Shown here: in pieces, positions 26,190 through 35,136 of the stretch
How positions within the stretch are numbered: position 1 is the stretch's first letter
Layout: each line of letters begins with the position of its first letter
DNA from: Paenibacillus sp. PL91
GTDB taxonomy: Bacteria; Bacillota; Bacilli; Paenibacillales; Paenibacillaceae
NCBI RefSeq assembly: GCF_012935325.2
Contig: NZ_JABBYG020000007.1
Coordinates: forward strand, 62,001-126,000
DNA: 64,000 nt
Direction: 5' to 3'
The notes under the pieces: model-generated
What the model saw: the letters and a program-made list of their open reading frames with translations, nothing else
Databases searched by the model: none
Told to the model about the DNA's origin: nothing
Translations under genes and position numbers: made by a program

Positions 26190-26678
26190 CTACTTCACTA
26201 AATATTTATCTTGAATGATGTTCAAATGATGAATCTCATGCCCTGCAATAATATAGGCAAGCGCCCGAGCTGAGATGTCTGCTTCGTTGGCAACACCGAG
26301 GCGAAGCCATGCCGCTTCAGACAAGCCGCGCAGCAAGGTAAGTGTAGCTCGTCTCACGGAAATGTAATCCTCGATAATTTGCGAGAAGGTCCAGTCTTGA
26401 AACGAAGCGCCGCTCATGAATTCATCCTGATCGTAGCCGGCAAGCGGCGTCTTGTCGCCACGCGCTATTCGCAGCAGGCGGTAGCTCATCACGCGTTCAT
26501 TGTCCGTAATATGGCCGACAACCTCCTTGAGCGACCATTTTCCTTCTGCATAACGGTAATCGGCCCTCGCTTCGGGAATATCCGAGAGCAATTCGGTCGT
26601 GCTCGCCAGTTGTTTTTCGAGTATTTCCGTTACAGAACCCTCGCCAACCAATCCAATATATTGCTCATAATAGGGCAT
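26190..26678 (-). CDS. DinB family putative metal-dependent protein
   Basis: A 162-residue four-helix-bundle protein of the DinB/DfrA-like superfamily. The likely metal-ligand histidines are visible: H in LKEVVGHITDNE (helix 2) and H-x3-H in AGHEIHHLNII (last helix). Members include bacillithiol- and mycothiol-dependent transferases, but the substrate here cannot be inferred. The ATG at 26678 has GAAGGAAG five bases upstream; an earlier ATG lacks this. It lies between the DUF1284 gene and the AraC regulator gene on the same strand. Confidence 0.85.
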   Translation of the reverse strand: MPYYEQYIGLVGEGSVTEILEKQLASTTELLSDIPEARADYRYAEGKWSLKEVVGHITDNERVMSYRLLRIARGDKTPLAGYDQDEFMSGASFQDWTFSQIIEDYISVRRATLTLLRGLSEAAWLRLGVANEADISARALAYIIAGHEIHHLNIIQDKYLVK

Positions 26679-26779
26679 GTATTCTTCCTTCAATGGTCGT
26701 TGCAGCATGCACATAGCCTCCTTCTTATTTTGAAGATTATAGCACAGCTTCTTCCAAAAAAGATGGCTTTTATTTCCAT

Positions 26780-29095
26780 CTATACGATGCGCTTCTTCTC
26801 GCGATATTGGCCGGGCGTAATGCCCTCCTGCTTGCGGAAGGATCGAATAAAGTTTTGCGGGTTGTTATAGCGAAGCTTGGCTGCGATGTCCTTGATCGGC
26901 AGCTCGCTGTCAGCAAGCCATTGTTTAGCCATTTTGAAGCGGTACATCGACAAATATTCACTAAACGAGTAGCTCGTTTCCTTGCGGAACACGCTGCTCA
27001 AATAGTTGGCATTATAGTGAAGACGCGACGCGCATTCCTCAAGCGTCAGGTCGGTATCATACTGGTGCTGCACGATATCGATGATTTTCTCCGAAATGTT
27101 ATGATACTGCGCTTCCTGCCGGTCCTTGAAAATTTTGATCATCGGATAGACGACGCCGCTCCAGAACCAGTCCTCGATCTCGGCAGCGGTATGCAGCTCA
27201 AGCAGCTCCTCCAGCAGAGAGCCCTTAGACTTGTGAATCTGGCTCAAGCTTACCCCGGATTCCTGCATGACAATCAGCAGGTTGTTCAGCAGCCGGGCAA
27301 GCGGGATTTGATATTCCTGAGGGGAGATCTCAACTGCGAACACCGCCTGCAAAAAAGCTTTAAGCAGCTCTTTCGCTTTATCTTTCTCTGCCAGCTTAAT
27401 GGCATCCATAAGCTCGTTCTCGATATGCGCAGGATAGTTGAGATTCAAGTAATGCTTGCCCGCGTTGACATTCTCGTATTGAATGATGATGCCTTCGCCT
27501 AATTTAATCCGGTGCTTCAGCGCCTCGAGCCCTTCCCTGTATGCGATCGCAAGCGAGGCGAAGGAGCTGAAAGGCAGGCTCATGCCGATGCTGACCTGCA
27601 CGTGAAGGAAGCTGGCAATTTGCTGCTGGAGATGCTCTGTCAACGCGTATTTGGCATTATGGAAAGCTTCGAGGTCAGACTCCGTGCTGCCGATAATCGT
27701 GACGATCGTTTGATCCATTATGACCGGAGCAAGCCGCTGCTCAAAGGGGACAAGCTCCTCAACCATGTTATGGACAGCGAATAGAAGCAGCTCCAGATCG
27801 CTCTTCGAGTAACGGCTGTTATCTGAAAAATCAATTTGCAGCGTAATGGCGGCCATCGTCTTCCATTCACTCAGCTGCGTTCCGTAGCCGAATTGGATGA
27901 GCTTCCCATGGATTTCGCTCTGCTTGATATTTCCTTGAAAGGCTTTCATGAAGAAGAAGGTGCGCACCTGTGAAATATGCTGCCGAACCTCCTTCTCCAG
28001 CTCTGATTTGGATTGGAATAGATGCGAGACGCGCTCGCCAATGACTTGAAATTCATTGGTTTTTCGCTTCTGTACATCGGTTAACCGTTCGCCGACCTGA
28101 TTCAGCAGGAGCTGGATCGGCGAATACATGCGGCGCGAGCCGAGCCAAGCGAGCAGCATCGACAGCGTTAGCATGAACAGGCAAACGTACAGCGTATAGG
28201 TGCCGATTTTGTTCGATTCCTTCGTCATGCTTGCGATGGAGGTCGCCGACAAATAGATCCAGCCATTGAGCTCGGAGCGATAATAGGTGATGGAGTAATC
28301 CTTCTGCTCGATGGACGCCGTGAATTGGCCGGAGGGCTCTGTCAGCTGTCCCGTATGCAGCCCGCTCACTGCCGCCGGCTTGCCGATGAGCGACTGGTTT
28401 TGATGCACCAATATGCGATATTGATCGTCCAAAATCATAATATTCGAGAAGTGCCCTTCATCGCGCTCAAGCAGCTCCTGCAGGCTGCAGGCCGGAATGT
28501 TGGCGAGCGCCAGGCCGTATTTTTCAAGTCCGTTCGTCGGAAGCTTCTTCACCAGACTGATGCTGTAGCTGCAGGCGGCGCTGCCCGCCGCCTCTTCGCT
28601 ATAAAACCAGCTGGACGGGTTAAGCATCCAAGAGGTGCCTTCGGGTACTTGCGTCAGACGGGACAGCTCCTCATAATGAGCGTATTGCTCGAACGCATAG
28701 AGGCCGGAATTTTTAATCATCCAGTTATGCCGCTCGTTAATCAGCACAACATCCTCCAGCTTCGTATCGAAGGATTGCATATGACGAATTTCGCCCCGCA
28801 AGTCGTCGTACATAACAAAATCGCCCACCGTCAGCGGCTGATTCATTGCTTTTTTTAATACGGTTGAGTTAATGACCTGATTTAGCGTATGGTTGACAGT
28901 CGTCAATTTCTGCTCTACATTTGAGTTAATTTGCATAATAAGCTGCATTTTTCCTGCATTTACATTTTCCTGGATTTCCTTGGAAGATGTTGCGTAAGAG
29001 AACGCGCCGATAAAAATGACCGGAAGCGTGCCGAGCAGAAAGCCGAAGATCGTCATCTTGCTCAAAAAGGTTAAGGATCGCACAGCTATCAACAC
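26780..29095 (-). CDS. Membrane-bound AraC family transcriptional regulator
   Basis: A 771-residue protein. A helix at about 15-35 and another at about 290-315 flank an extracellular sensor region of about 250 residues (Cache-like). A cytoplasmic linker of about 330 residues leads to a C-terminal AraC DNA-binding domain (about 670-765) with two helix-turn-helix motifs, the second ending IKDIAAKLRYNNPQNFIRSFRKQEG. One-component membrane AraC regulators of this shape control sugar ABC operons in Paenibacillus and read the ligand directly outside. It is divergent from the binding-protein operon at 29230, which it probably regulates. The gene reads away from the operon, with about 134 bases between starts. 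Confidence 0.88.
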   Translation of the reverse strand: MLIAVRSLTFLSKMTIFGFLLGTLPVIFIGAFSYATSSKEIQENVNAGKMQLIMQINSNVEQKLTTVNHTLNQVINSTVLKKAMNQPLTVGDFVMYDDLRGEIRHMQSFDTKLEDVVLINERHNWMIKNSGLYAFEQYAHYEELSRLTQVPEGTSWMLNPSSWFYSEEAAGSAACSYSISLVKKLPTNGLEKYGLALANIPACSLQELLERDEGHFSNIMILDDQYRILVHQNQSLIGKPAAVSGLHTGQLTEPSGQFTASIEQKDYSITYYRSELNGWIYLSATSIASMTKESNKIGTYTLYVCLFMLTLSMLLAWLGSRRMYSPIQLLLNQVGERLTDVQKRKTNEFQVIGERVSHLFQSKSELEKEVRQHISQVRTFFFMKAFQGNIKQSEIHGKLIQFGYGTQLSEWKTMAAITLQIDFSDNSRYSKSDLELLLFAVHNMVEELVPFEQRLAPVIMDQTIVTIIGSTESDLEAFHNAKYALTEHLQQQIASFLHVQVSIGMSLPFSSFASLAIAYREGLEALKHRIKLGEGIIIQYENVNAGKHYLNLNYPAHIENELMDAIKLAEKDKAKELLKAFLQAVFAVEISPQEYQIPLARLLNNLLIVMQESGVSLSQIHKSKGSLLEELLELHTAAEIEDWFWSGVVYPMIKIFKDRQEAQYHNISEKIIDIVQHQYDTDLTLEECASRLHYNANYLSSVFRKETSYSFSEYLSMYRFKMAKQWLADSELPIKDIAAKLRYNNPQNFIRSFRKQEGITPGQYREKKRIV

Positions 29096-29150
29096 CTTGT
29101 CTAGGAATAAGAGAGCATTAGCTTTATTTTAGTAAACGCATACATTTAGA

Positions 29151-29184
29151 GCAATAATCATCTGGCCAGCCGATAATCATTTCC
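29151..29184. promoter_or_regulatory. Paired ATAATCAT direct repeats before the first binding-protein gene
   Basis: ATAATCAT occurs at 29154-29161 (in GCAATAATCAT, 29151-29161) and at 29173-29180, 19 bases apart start to start. A closely related pair precedes the second binding-protein gene. Spacing near two helical turns is typical of AraC-family operators. Confidence 0.6.
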
Positions 29185-29229
29185 TTAGATTATGGGCGGA
29201 AAAGGCTGATATGACAAGGGGGCTGCATC

Positions 29230-30747
29230 ATGGGCAACGGTTCGAAGATCGCTGGGCTGCGAATAAGCTGTCGCTTTTTTATAGCATGTCTGGTCCTTAT
29301 CACATGCGCTTCCTGCGCGACATCCCCAGCACCAAGCAAGAGGAATGACGATAATGCAATGCCAACGATCTCGATTATGGCGCCGCTGCATTTTCCCCAT
29401 CCCCCCAGCGGGGAAATCATTACAATGCTCGAGGGCTTAACGAATGTGAAGCTTGATATCAACTGGGTGCCGGACGGCATTTATACCGATAAAATGAACA
29501 CGGCGCTCTCCACGAACTCGCTCAAGAAGGCAACCTTCGTGAAGCATACCGATTATATTTTTGTAAAAAATGCGATTCGCTCCGGCTCGTTCTGGGAAAT
29601 CGGGCCATACCTGGAGCAATTCCCGAATTTGCGGCATTTGGATGCCGGCATTCTGGGGCAAGCGGCCATCGATGGCCGTATATATGGTCTGTACACGGAG
29701 CGTCCTTCTTCTAGGCAGGGCGTCATATTACGAGAGGACTGGCTGGATAATTTAGGGCTAGGTAAGCCGGGGACGATCGAGGAGCTGTACGAGGTGATCA
29801 AGCAGTTTACGTTGGGCGACCCGGACCGCAATGGGCAAAAGGATACCGTTGGTCTGGCTGATCGCAATGACCTTGTGTTCGGCGCCTTTAAGACGTTAAG
29901 CTCGTATTTCGGCACGCCGAACAATTGGGGCATTAAGGATAAGAAGATCGTGCCTGAATTCGAAACAGCGCCTTATATGGATACGATGAATTTCATGAAG
30001 CGACTGTACGACGAGCAGCTGATGAACGCGGATTTTGCCGTTACGAGCAAGGAAATGCAGCGGGATATTATCATACGGGGCGGGGCAGGCGTTTATATTG
30101 GCAGCATGACTGACGTGCAGCGGCTGTCGGACGAAGCGAAGCAGATCAATCCCGAGGCGCGCTTCACGCTGGTGAACCGGATCCAAGGGCCGGAGGGCTA
30201 CCGCGTCTGGTCGATTCCGAACTACAACGGCCTCTATTTATTTTCGAAAAAAGCCATTCGGACCGAGGAGGAGCTGCTGGAGCAGCTTGCCTTCTTCGAT
30301 CGCACGATGGATAAGGATGTTGCCAATCTTATGCGCTACGGCATAGAAGGCAAGCATTATAATATGGCTGGCAATCAGGTTCAGCTGCCTGAGGAGACCT
30401 CGCAGCTTCGCGTTACAGAGGTAAATGCGCTTTATGCGCTCATGATTGCCGACCTGAGCAATCCGAACGTGCTGAAGGCAGCGGAGAAAGAGACGATGTG
30501 GGAGATGGCGGAGCGGCTTAGCGCGGACAACGATAAATTTATCGTGAAGGACCCTACGATCGGCCTTGAATCGAAGACGTATGACGAGAAGAGCATGGAG
30601 CTGTACAAAATCATCTCCGATGCGACGTACCAATATATGCTCGGACAGATTAGCGCACAAGGCTTCTATGAGGAGGTTGACCGCTGGAAGCGCAGCGGCG
30701 GCAGCTTGATGATGAGCGAGTATACGGATGCTTATTTTCAGAGGTAG
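29230..30747 (+). CDS. Extracellular solute-binding lipoprotein (sugar ABC importer)
   Basis: A 505-residue lipoprotein with lipobox ITCASC (Cys about residue 29). The rest is a family-1-type extracellular solute-binding protein like LplA/YtcQ of Bacillus. Conserved stretches include SFWEIGPYL, DPDRNGQKDTVGL, SYFGTPNNWG and the C-terminal AQGFYEEVDRWKRSGG. It captures an oligosaccharide, probably an unsaturated oligouronide given the downstream GH105, for the permeases at 32654-34520. It is strongly similar to the next gene, so the two are tandem paralogues. A GGGGG site precedes the ATG. Confidence 0.88.
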   Translation: MGNGSKIAGLRISCRFFIACLVLITCASCATSPAPSKRNDDNAMPTISIMAPLHFPHPPSGEIITMLEGLTNVKLDINWVPDGIYTDKMNTALSTNSLKKATFVKHTDYIFVKNAIRSGSFWEIGPYLEQFPNLRHLDAGILGQAAIDGRIYGLYTERPSSRQGVILREDWLDNLGLGKPGTIEELYEVIKQFTLGDPDRNGQKDTVGLADRNDLVFGAFKTLSSYFGTPNNWGIKDKKIVPEFETAPYMDTMNFMKRLYDEQLMNADFAVTSKEMQRDIIIRGGAGVYIGSMTDVQRLSDEAKQINPEARFTLVNRIQGPEGYRVWSIPNYNGLYLFSKKAIRTEEELLEQLAFFDRTMDKDVANLMRYGIEGKHYNMAGNQVQLPEETSQLRVTEVNALYALMIADLSNPNVLKAAEKETMWEMAERLSADNDKFIVKDPTIGLESKTYDEKSMELYKIISDATYQYMLGQISAQGFYEEVDRWKRSGGSLMMSEYTDAYFQR

Positions 30748-30772
30748 CAAGCGGACCTGGAAGAACGATAGA

Positions 30773-30816
30773 GAGAGCAGGGTGGAGCGTATGCTTCGCT
30801 CTGCTCTTTTTTATGC
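30773..30816 (+). terminator. Terminator after the first binding-protein gene
   Basis: GAGCAG and an inner AGCG pair with CGCT and CTGCTC across a TATG-centred loop; six T follow. Expression of the second copy therefore probably has its own control. Confidence 0.75.
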
Positions 30817-30868
30817 GCATAAAAATCGTTCGACCAAGCCGGTCTCGGCTTACGTGTCATCTGCAAGG

Positions 30869-30926
30869 GCAATAATCATTTGCTCAGATGCTCCGTAACC
30901 TGCTCGCCATATGTGCAAATGATTGT
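30869..30926. promoter_or_regulatory. Inverted AATCATTTGC sites before the second binding-protein gene
   Basis: ATAATCATTTGC (30872-30883) and GCAAATGATTGT (30915-30926) form an inverted pair with ten perfect core base pairs. The left site shares GCAATAATCAT with the site at 29151. This is the likely operator for the second binding-protein and permease genes. Confidence 0.6.
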
Positions 30927-30998
30927 TTCGGCACTCGAATCGCGGATGCTAGCTTGAAGGGGTAGCAACCCAAAACGATATATGGAGGTCAACGCAGT

Positions 30999-32555
30999 AT
31001 GAAGAAAAAATCGTATTCGATTCTGATGGGCGTGGTTTTGACGTTTAGCTTATTGCTCGCAGCCTGCTCAGGCGGGAATGGCGGCAGCAATAAGACAACG
31101 CCGGCACCAAGCAATGACAGCGGGGCCAAGACAGAAGAAACGGCGAAGCCAGCGGAGCCGGAGAAACCGACCGAAATTACGATTATGCTTCCTCTTAACA
31201 TCGCGGAGACACCGCCGGATACGATCAAGAATGAGCTGGAAAAGCTGACGAACACGAAGCTGACGTACCAGTTTTTCCCGGCAGACACGTACGAGGAGAA
31301 GCTGAACGCCTCCTTCGCAACAGGCTCGCTGCCGCAGGTTACTTATTTGAAAAACCAAGCGACCTTCGTCCAAATGAAGGAAGCGATCCGTGACGGCCAA
31401 TTCTGGGAAATCGGGCCTTATCTTAGCGAATTTCCGAACCTCGGCAAGCTGAAGGAAGAGATTTTGAACAATACGAAGGTGGATGGCAAGCTGTACTCGG
31501 TATACATCGGCAGGCCGCTAGCCCGCCAAGGCATTATTTACCGCAAGGACTGGGCGGATAAGCTTGGCCTTGCCGCGCCGGCTAATGTGGATGAGCTATA
31601 TGCGATGATGGAGAAATTTACGACAGGCGACCCGGATGGCAATGGCAAGCCCGACACGATCGGCTTAGCCGATCGGAACGATCTTATTTATGGCGCATTC
31701 AAAACCGTCTCCGCATGGTTTGGCACACCGAACAACTGGGGCGAGAAGGACGGCCAGCTCGTACCTGAATTCGCGACAGCGGAGTATGCGGCAACGATGG
31801 ATTTTATCAAAAAAATTCGTGATGCGAAGGCGATGAACGTAGATTTTGCCGCAACGAGCAAGACCGACCAAGTCAACATGTTTACGAGCGGCAAGGCTGG
31901 CGTATATATCGGCTCGATGCAGGATGTGGACTCTCTGGTAAAGGATCTGGTCAAAAACGTGCCGACGGCAGTCGTTGATACGCACAGCATGGTTGCCGGT
32001 CCAGACGGGAAAATGGCTTCTTGGTCCATTCCGGGCTATAACAACGTAGCCCTATTCCCTAAGTCCGCCATCAAGGATGAGGCGGAGCTAAAGGACATTT
32101 TGGCCTTCTTCGATAAGCTGATGACGCCGGAAGTGGCGAACATGATGTACTGGGGAATTGAAGGCACTCATTATACGGTAGTGGATGGCAAAGCAAAAGC
32201 ATCGGCGGACAAAGAACTGACCGAGCGCGAGGTCAAGGGCTTTAAGGACAGCGTTATCGGCGAGCCGGAAACGAACGGCATGCTGGAGGGCTTCCATGAG
32301 CTCCCTGCGCGGATTCATGCGGAGCAGCTCATCGTAGAGAACGAGAAGATCGCGGTTGCCGATCCTACAGCGCCGCTAGATTCGCCAACATATACGGAGA
32401 AGGGTACGGAGCTTCAAGAAATCATTAAGGACGCAACGTACAAATATATTTACGGAGCAATCGATAAGGCTGGTTTCGACAAGGCGGTTGAGGAGTGGAA
32501 GAAGCGCGGCGGGGCTCAAATTATCGAGGAATACAATGCAGCGTACAAAAAATAA
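30999..32555 (+). CDS. Extracellular solute-binding lipoprotein, second paralogue
   Basis: A 518-residue lipoprotein with lipobox LLAAC (Cys about residue 23) and a Gly/Asn/Ser-rich linker. It shares with the upstream copy FWEIGPYL, GDPDGNGKPDTIGL (similar), WFGTPNNWG and SIPGYNNVALF. It is presumably the main binding protein of the importer, because it is followed directly by the permease genes. Between the stop and the permease start is a perfect GAGACTG/CAGTCTC hairpin with no T-run, which could set the binding-protein to permease ratio. Confidence 0.9.
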   Translation: MKKKSYSILMGVVLTFSLLLAACSGGNGGSNKTTPAPSNDSGAKTEETAKPAEPEKPTEITIMLPLNIAETPPDTIKNELEKLTNTKLTYQFFPADTYEEKLNASFATGSLPQVTYLKNQATFVQMKEAIRDGQFWEIGPYLSEFPNLGKLKEEILNNTKVDGKLYSVYIGRPLARQGIIYRKDWADKLGLAAPANVDELYAMMEKFTTGDPDGNGKPDTIGLADRNDLIYGAFKTVSAWFGTPNNWGEKDGQLVPEFATAEYAATMDFIKKIRDAKAMNVDFAATSKTDQVNMFTSGKAGVYIGSMQDVDSLVKDLVKNVPTAVVDTHSMVAGPDGKMASWSIPGYNNVALFPKSAIKDEAELKDILAFFDKLMTPEVANMMYWGIEGTHYTVVDGKAKASADKELTEREVKGFKDSVIGEPETNGMLEGFHELPARIHAEQLIVENEKIAVADPTAPLDSPTYTEKGTELQEIIKDATYKYIYGAIDKAGFDKAVEEWKKRGGAQIIEEYNAAYKK

Positions 32556-32595
32556 CGACTAGCCGAGCTTAACAAGTTTGACACCCGCAGCACTA

Positions 32596-32623
32596 GAGAC
32601 TGTCCGGACGACCGGGCAGTCTC
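32596..32623 (+). other. Intercistronic hairpin between binding protein and permease genes
   Basis: GAGACTG-T-CCGG pairs with CCGG-G-CAGTCTC around ACGA. No T-run follows, so it is more likely an mRNA stabiliser or attenuating stem than a full terminator. It is consistent with higher binding-protein expression. Confidence 0.6.
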
Positions 32624-32653
32624 CCAAACCTCCCGTGGAAAGGAAGAACCCCT

Positions 32654-33604
32654 ATGCAGGAAACGGTCATTCAGCAGGCAAGAGTGCCTCAGCCTAGAAC
32701 AAGCGAGCTCAAAAAGCGTCTTTGGAAAAACAAATGGCTCTATGTCATGCTGCTGCCGGGCGTATTTTATTTTATTATTTTCAAATATATTCCGATGTTT
32801 GGCCTTGCGATCGCCTTTCAAGACTATAAGCCGTTCAAGGGAATCGGCGGAAGCGAATGGGTTGGCTTCAAGCATTTTGAGCGATTGTTTACGGAGCCTG
32901 ATTTTTTGAACATTTTGACGAATACGCTGCTGCTGTTTGGCATGAATATCCTTTTCTTTTTTCCGGTACCCATTATATTGGCACTCATGCTTAACGAGGT
33001 TCGATTGTCGTTTTTCAAAAGAACGTTTCAGACGCTTATCTATTTGCCTCACTTTATGTCTTGGGTCATTATCGTGTCGATCGGCTTCGTCATGCTAACG
33101 TCGGACGGCGGCATCGTGAACGAGCTGCTTGCGTATTTTGGATTCGAAAAAGTCAATTTCCTGCTCAGTCCCGAGTGGTTCAGACCAACGTATATCATTC
33201 AGGTCATCTGGCGGGAAGCGGGTTGGGGAACGATCATATATTTGGCGGCCATCGCCTCCGTAGATCCTGGCCTCTATGAAGCGGCGCGCATGGATGGCGC
33301 CGGGCGCCTGAGACAGGTGTGGCATATTACGCTGCCTGCGATTCGAAGCGTCATTATCATTCTGCTTATTTTGAAAATCGGCGATGTGCTTGAGCTTGGC
33401 TTCGAGCATGTGTATCTGCTGCTGAATTCGATGAATCGGGATGTTGCCGAAATTATTGATACGTATGTATATACGGCAGGGCTGAGGCAGGGGCAGTTCA
33501 GCTACAGCACCGCGATCGGCTTCTTCAAATCGTTTATCGGACTCGTGCTTGTCATGGCGGCGAATAGGCTGGCGAAGAAGATGGGTGAGGAAGGCGTTTA
33601 TTAA
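32654..33604 (+). CDS. Sugar ABC importer permease 1 (LplB-type)
   Basis: A 316-residue inner membrane protein with six hydrophobic helices, preceded by a charged N-terminal tail. The EAA loop that contacts the ATPase is EAARMDGAGRLRQVWHITLPA, centred near residue 213. It pairs with the next permease. No ATPase gene is present in this operon, so it must share a general MsmX-like ATPase encoded elsewhere. GGAAAGGAAG lies just before the ATG. Confidence 0.92.
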   Translation: MQETVIQQARVPQPRTSELKKRLWKNKWLYVMLLPGVFYFIIFKYIPMFGLAIAFQDYKPFKGIGGSEWVGFKHFERLFTEPDFLNILTNTLLLFGMNILFFFPVPIILALMLNEVRLSFFKRTFQTLIYLPHFMSWVIIVSIGFVMLTSDGGIVNELLAYFGFEKVNFLLSPEWFRPTYIIQVIWREAGWGTIIYLAAIASVDPGLYEAARMDGAGRLRQVWHITLPAIRSVIIILLILKIGDVLELGFEHVYLLLNSMNRDVAEIIDTYVYTAGLRQGQFSYSTAIGFFKSFIGLVLVMAANRLAKKMGEEGVY

Positions 33605-33644
33605 GGCAGGGCGTTTTGAGTAAAAAACTTTAGGAGGGTTCAGC

Positions 33645-34520
33645 ATGGTAGAGGATAAAACGCTCGGTGGCCGGCTTTTCCAGATCGTGAACTTTACGCT
33701 GCTCGCCATTATCGCGCTCGTTACGGTGCTCCCGTTCCTGCATGTCGTTGCCGGATCGTTCACGACAAGTGCCGAGATGGCGATGAAGAAATTCATTCTT
33801 GTGCCAACGATTTGGAGCTTTGATGCCTATACATTTATATTTTCGACCGATACGATTTTCCGAGCGATGGCGGTTTCGACTGGCGTTACGTTATTTGGCA
33901 CGCTGTTCAGCATGTTCACGACTGCCTTGATGGCGTATGGCTTGTCGCGGAGAGACCTCGATGGGCGCAAGGCCATCATGTTTCTCGTTGTATTCACGAT
34001 GCTGTTCAGCGGCGGGTTGATCCCGACGTTTCTTGTGGTGCGTGAGATGGGGCTGATCGACAGCTACTTGGCGCTTATTATTCCGTCAGCGATCAGTGCG
34101 TTTAACCTGATTATTTTGAAAAACTTTTTTCAAAATATTCCCGAAGGGCTTGAGGAATCGGCAAAAATAGACGGGTGCACCGACTTCGGCATTTTGTTCC
34201 GTATCGTGCTTCCGCTCTCCATGCCCGCTATCGCGACGATTTCATTGTTCTATGCGGTGACGTATTGGAACACGTATTTGAGCGCCATTCTGTATTTGGA
34301 TGACAGCGCCAAATGGCCGATTCAAGTGCTGCTCCGCCAAATCGTCGTGCTTGCCAGCGGTCTGGATTACAGCTCCGATCTGGACGCAGCCGTGCCGCCG
34401 CCAGATCAGACGGTGAAGATGGCCGTTATCGTGGTGGCAACACTGCCCATTCTGGTCGTATATCCGTTCTTGCAAAAGCATTTCGCCAAAGGGGCTATGC
34501 TGGGATCGATTAAAGGCTAA
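33645..34520 (+). CDS. Sugar ABC importer permease 2 (LplC/YtcP-type)
   Basis: A 291-residue six-helix permease, the partner of the upstream gene. Its EAA loop is EESAKIDGCTDFGILFRIVLPL near residue 170 (key residues E, G and the terminal PL). The C-terminus ends with the typical QKHFAKGAMLGSIKG tail. TAGGAGGG precedes the ATG, with a 40-base gap from permease 1. Confidence 0.92.
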   Translation: MVEDKTLGGRLFQIVNFTLLAIIALVTVLPFLHVVAGSFTTSAEMAMKKFILVPTIWSFDAYTFIFSTDTIFRAMAVSTGVTLFGTLFSMFTTALMAYGLSRRDLDGRKAIMFLVVFTMLFSGGLIPTFLVVREMGLIDSYLALIIPSAISAFNLIILKNFFQNIPEGLEESAKIDGCTDFGILFRIVLPLSMPAIATISLFYAVTYWNTYLSAILYLDDSAKWPIQVLLRQIVVLASGLDYSSDLDAAVPPPDQTVKMAVIVVATLPILVVYPFLQKHFAKGAMLGSIKG

Positions 34521-34538
34521 CGTCGGGAGGGTGCCTTA

Positions 34539-35039
34539 ATGTCATTAAGTCAGAACGAGGTTCAGCAGCTGCTGACCGATATGGATGGGCTTTTCGCCGA
34601 GCTAGCGGCTTGGCAAGCAGGCCAGTACGATCCGCCGAGCGAAGGCTTTTATTACGCAAAAAGCTCTCGTTGCTCCAGTGGGCGCAAGCCGGATATTGAA
34701 TCGACGGGTCAAGCGCTAAATATGCTGGAGCGTCCCGGCCTGCTGGAATCGATGACGGAGGAGGAGCTGCAGTTCATCCTCCAGACGACACTCCATAACA
34801 TGAGCAGACTGCTTCGTTCAGACGGGGGCTTCTCGCGCGAGCTGGCTCACTCGCCATCCGCTCCGAATGTTGCGCAGGTGAAGGAGGGGGAGCATTATCA
34901 AGGAATGCCAAGGCCTGTCTATTTAAGCGAAGGAAAAATAGAGGGCGATATGAATGCGGCTACGCAGGCGCTGTTAATCCGCTCCTTATGCTACGAGCTT
35001 GCTGGGGTGGAGGAGCCGCTTTTAAAGCAGGAGCCTTAG
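34539..35039 (+). CDS. Hypothetical protein of the sugar operon
   Basis: A 166-residue soluble protein, 18 bases downstream of permease 2 and so in the operon. It contains Ser-Gly-Lys-rich stretches and helix-rich segments (ESTGQALNMLERPGLL, LQTTLHNMSRLLRSDGGFSREL). The D-G-G-F-S-R pattern resembles repeats of alpha/alpha-barrel carbohydrate-processing enzymes, yet the protein is far too short for a complete barrel. It could be a truncated relative or an accessory protein. I do not assign a function. Confidence 0.6.
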   Translation: MSLSQNEVQQLLTDMDGLFAELAAWQAGQYDPPSEGFYYAKSSRCSSGRKPDIESTGQALNMLERPGLLESMTEEELQFILQTTLHNMSRLLRSDGGFSRELAHSPSAPNVAQVKEGEHYQGMPRPVYLSEGKIEGDMNAATQALLIRSLCYELAGVEEPLLKQEP

Positions 35040-35136
35040 GTGCTTTGTACGATTTGTTCAAATAAGCATGTGTTTCTCATGCTTTAGGCGCGTGCGCGGC
35101 TTATCGAAATATAGTTGAACAATCGAGAGGGGACTA

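Noticed and set aside
34539..35039. Full alpha/alpha-barrel hydrolase
   Set aside because: At 166 residues it is much too short, and no catalytic segments are seen, so it is left as hypothetical.
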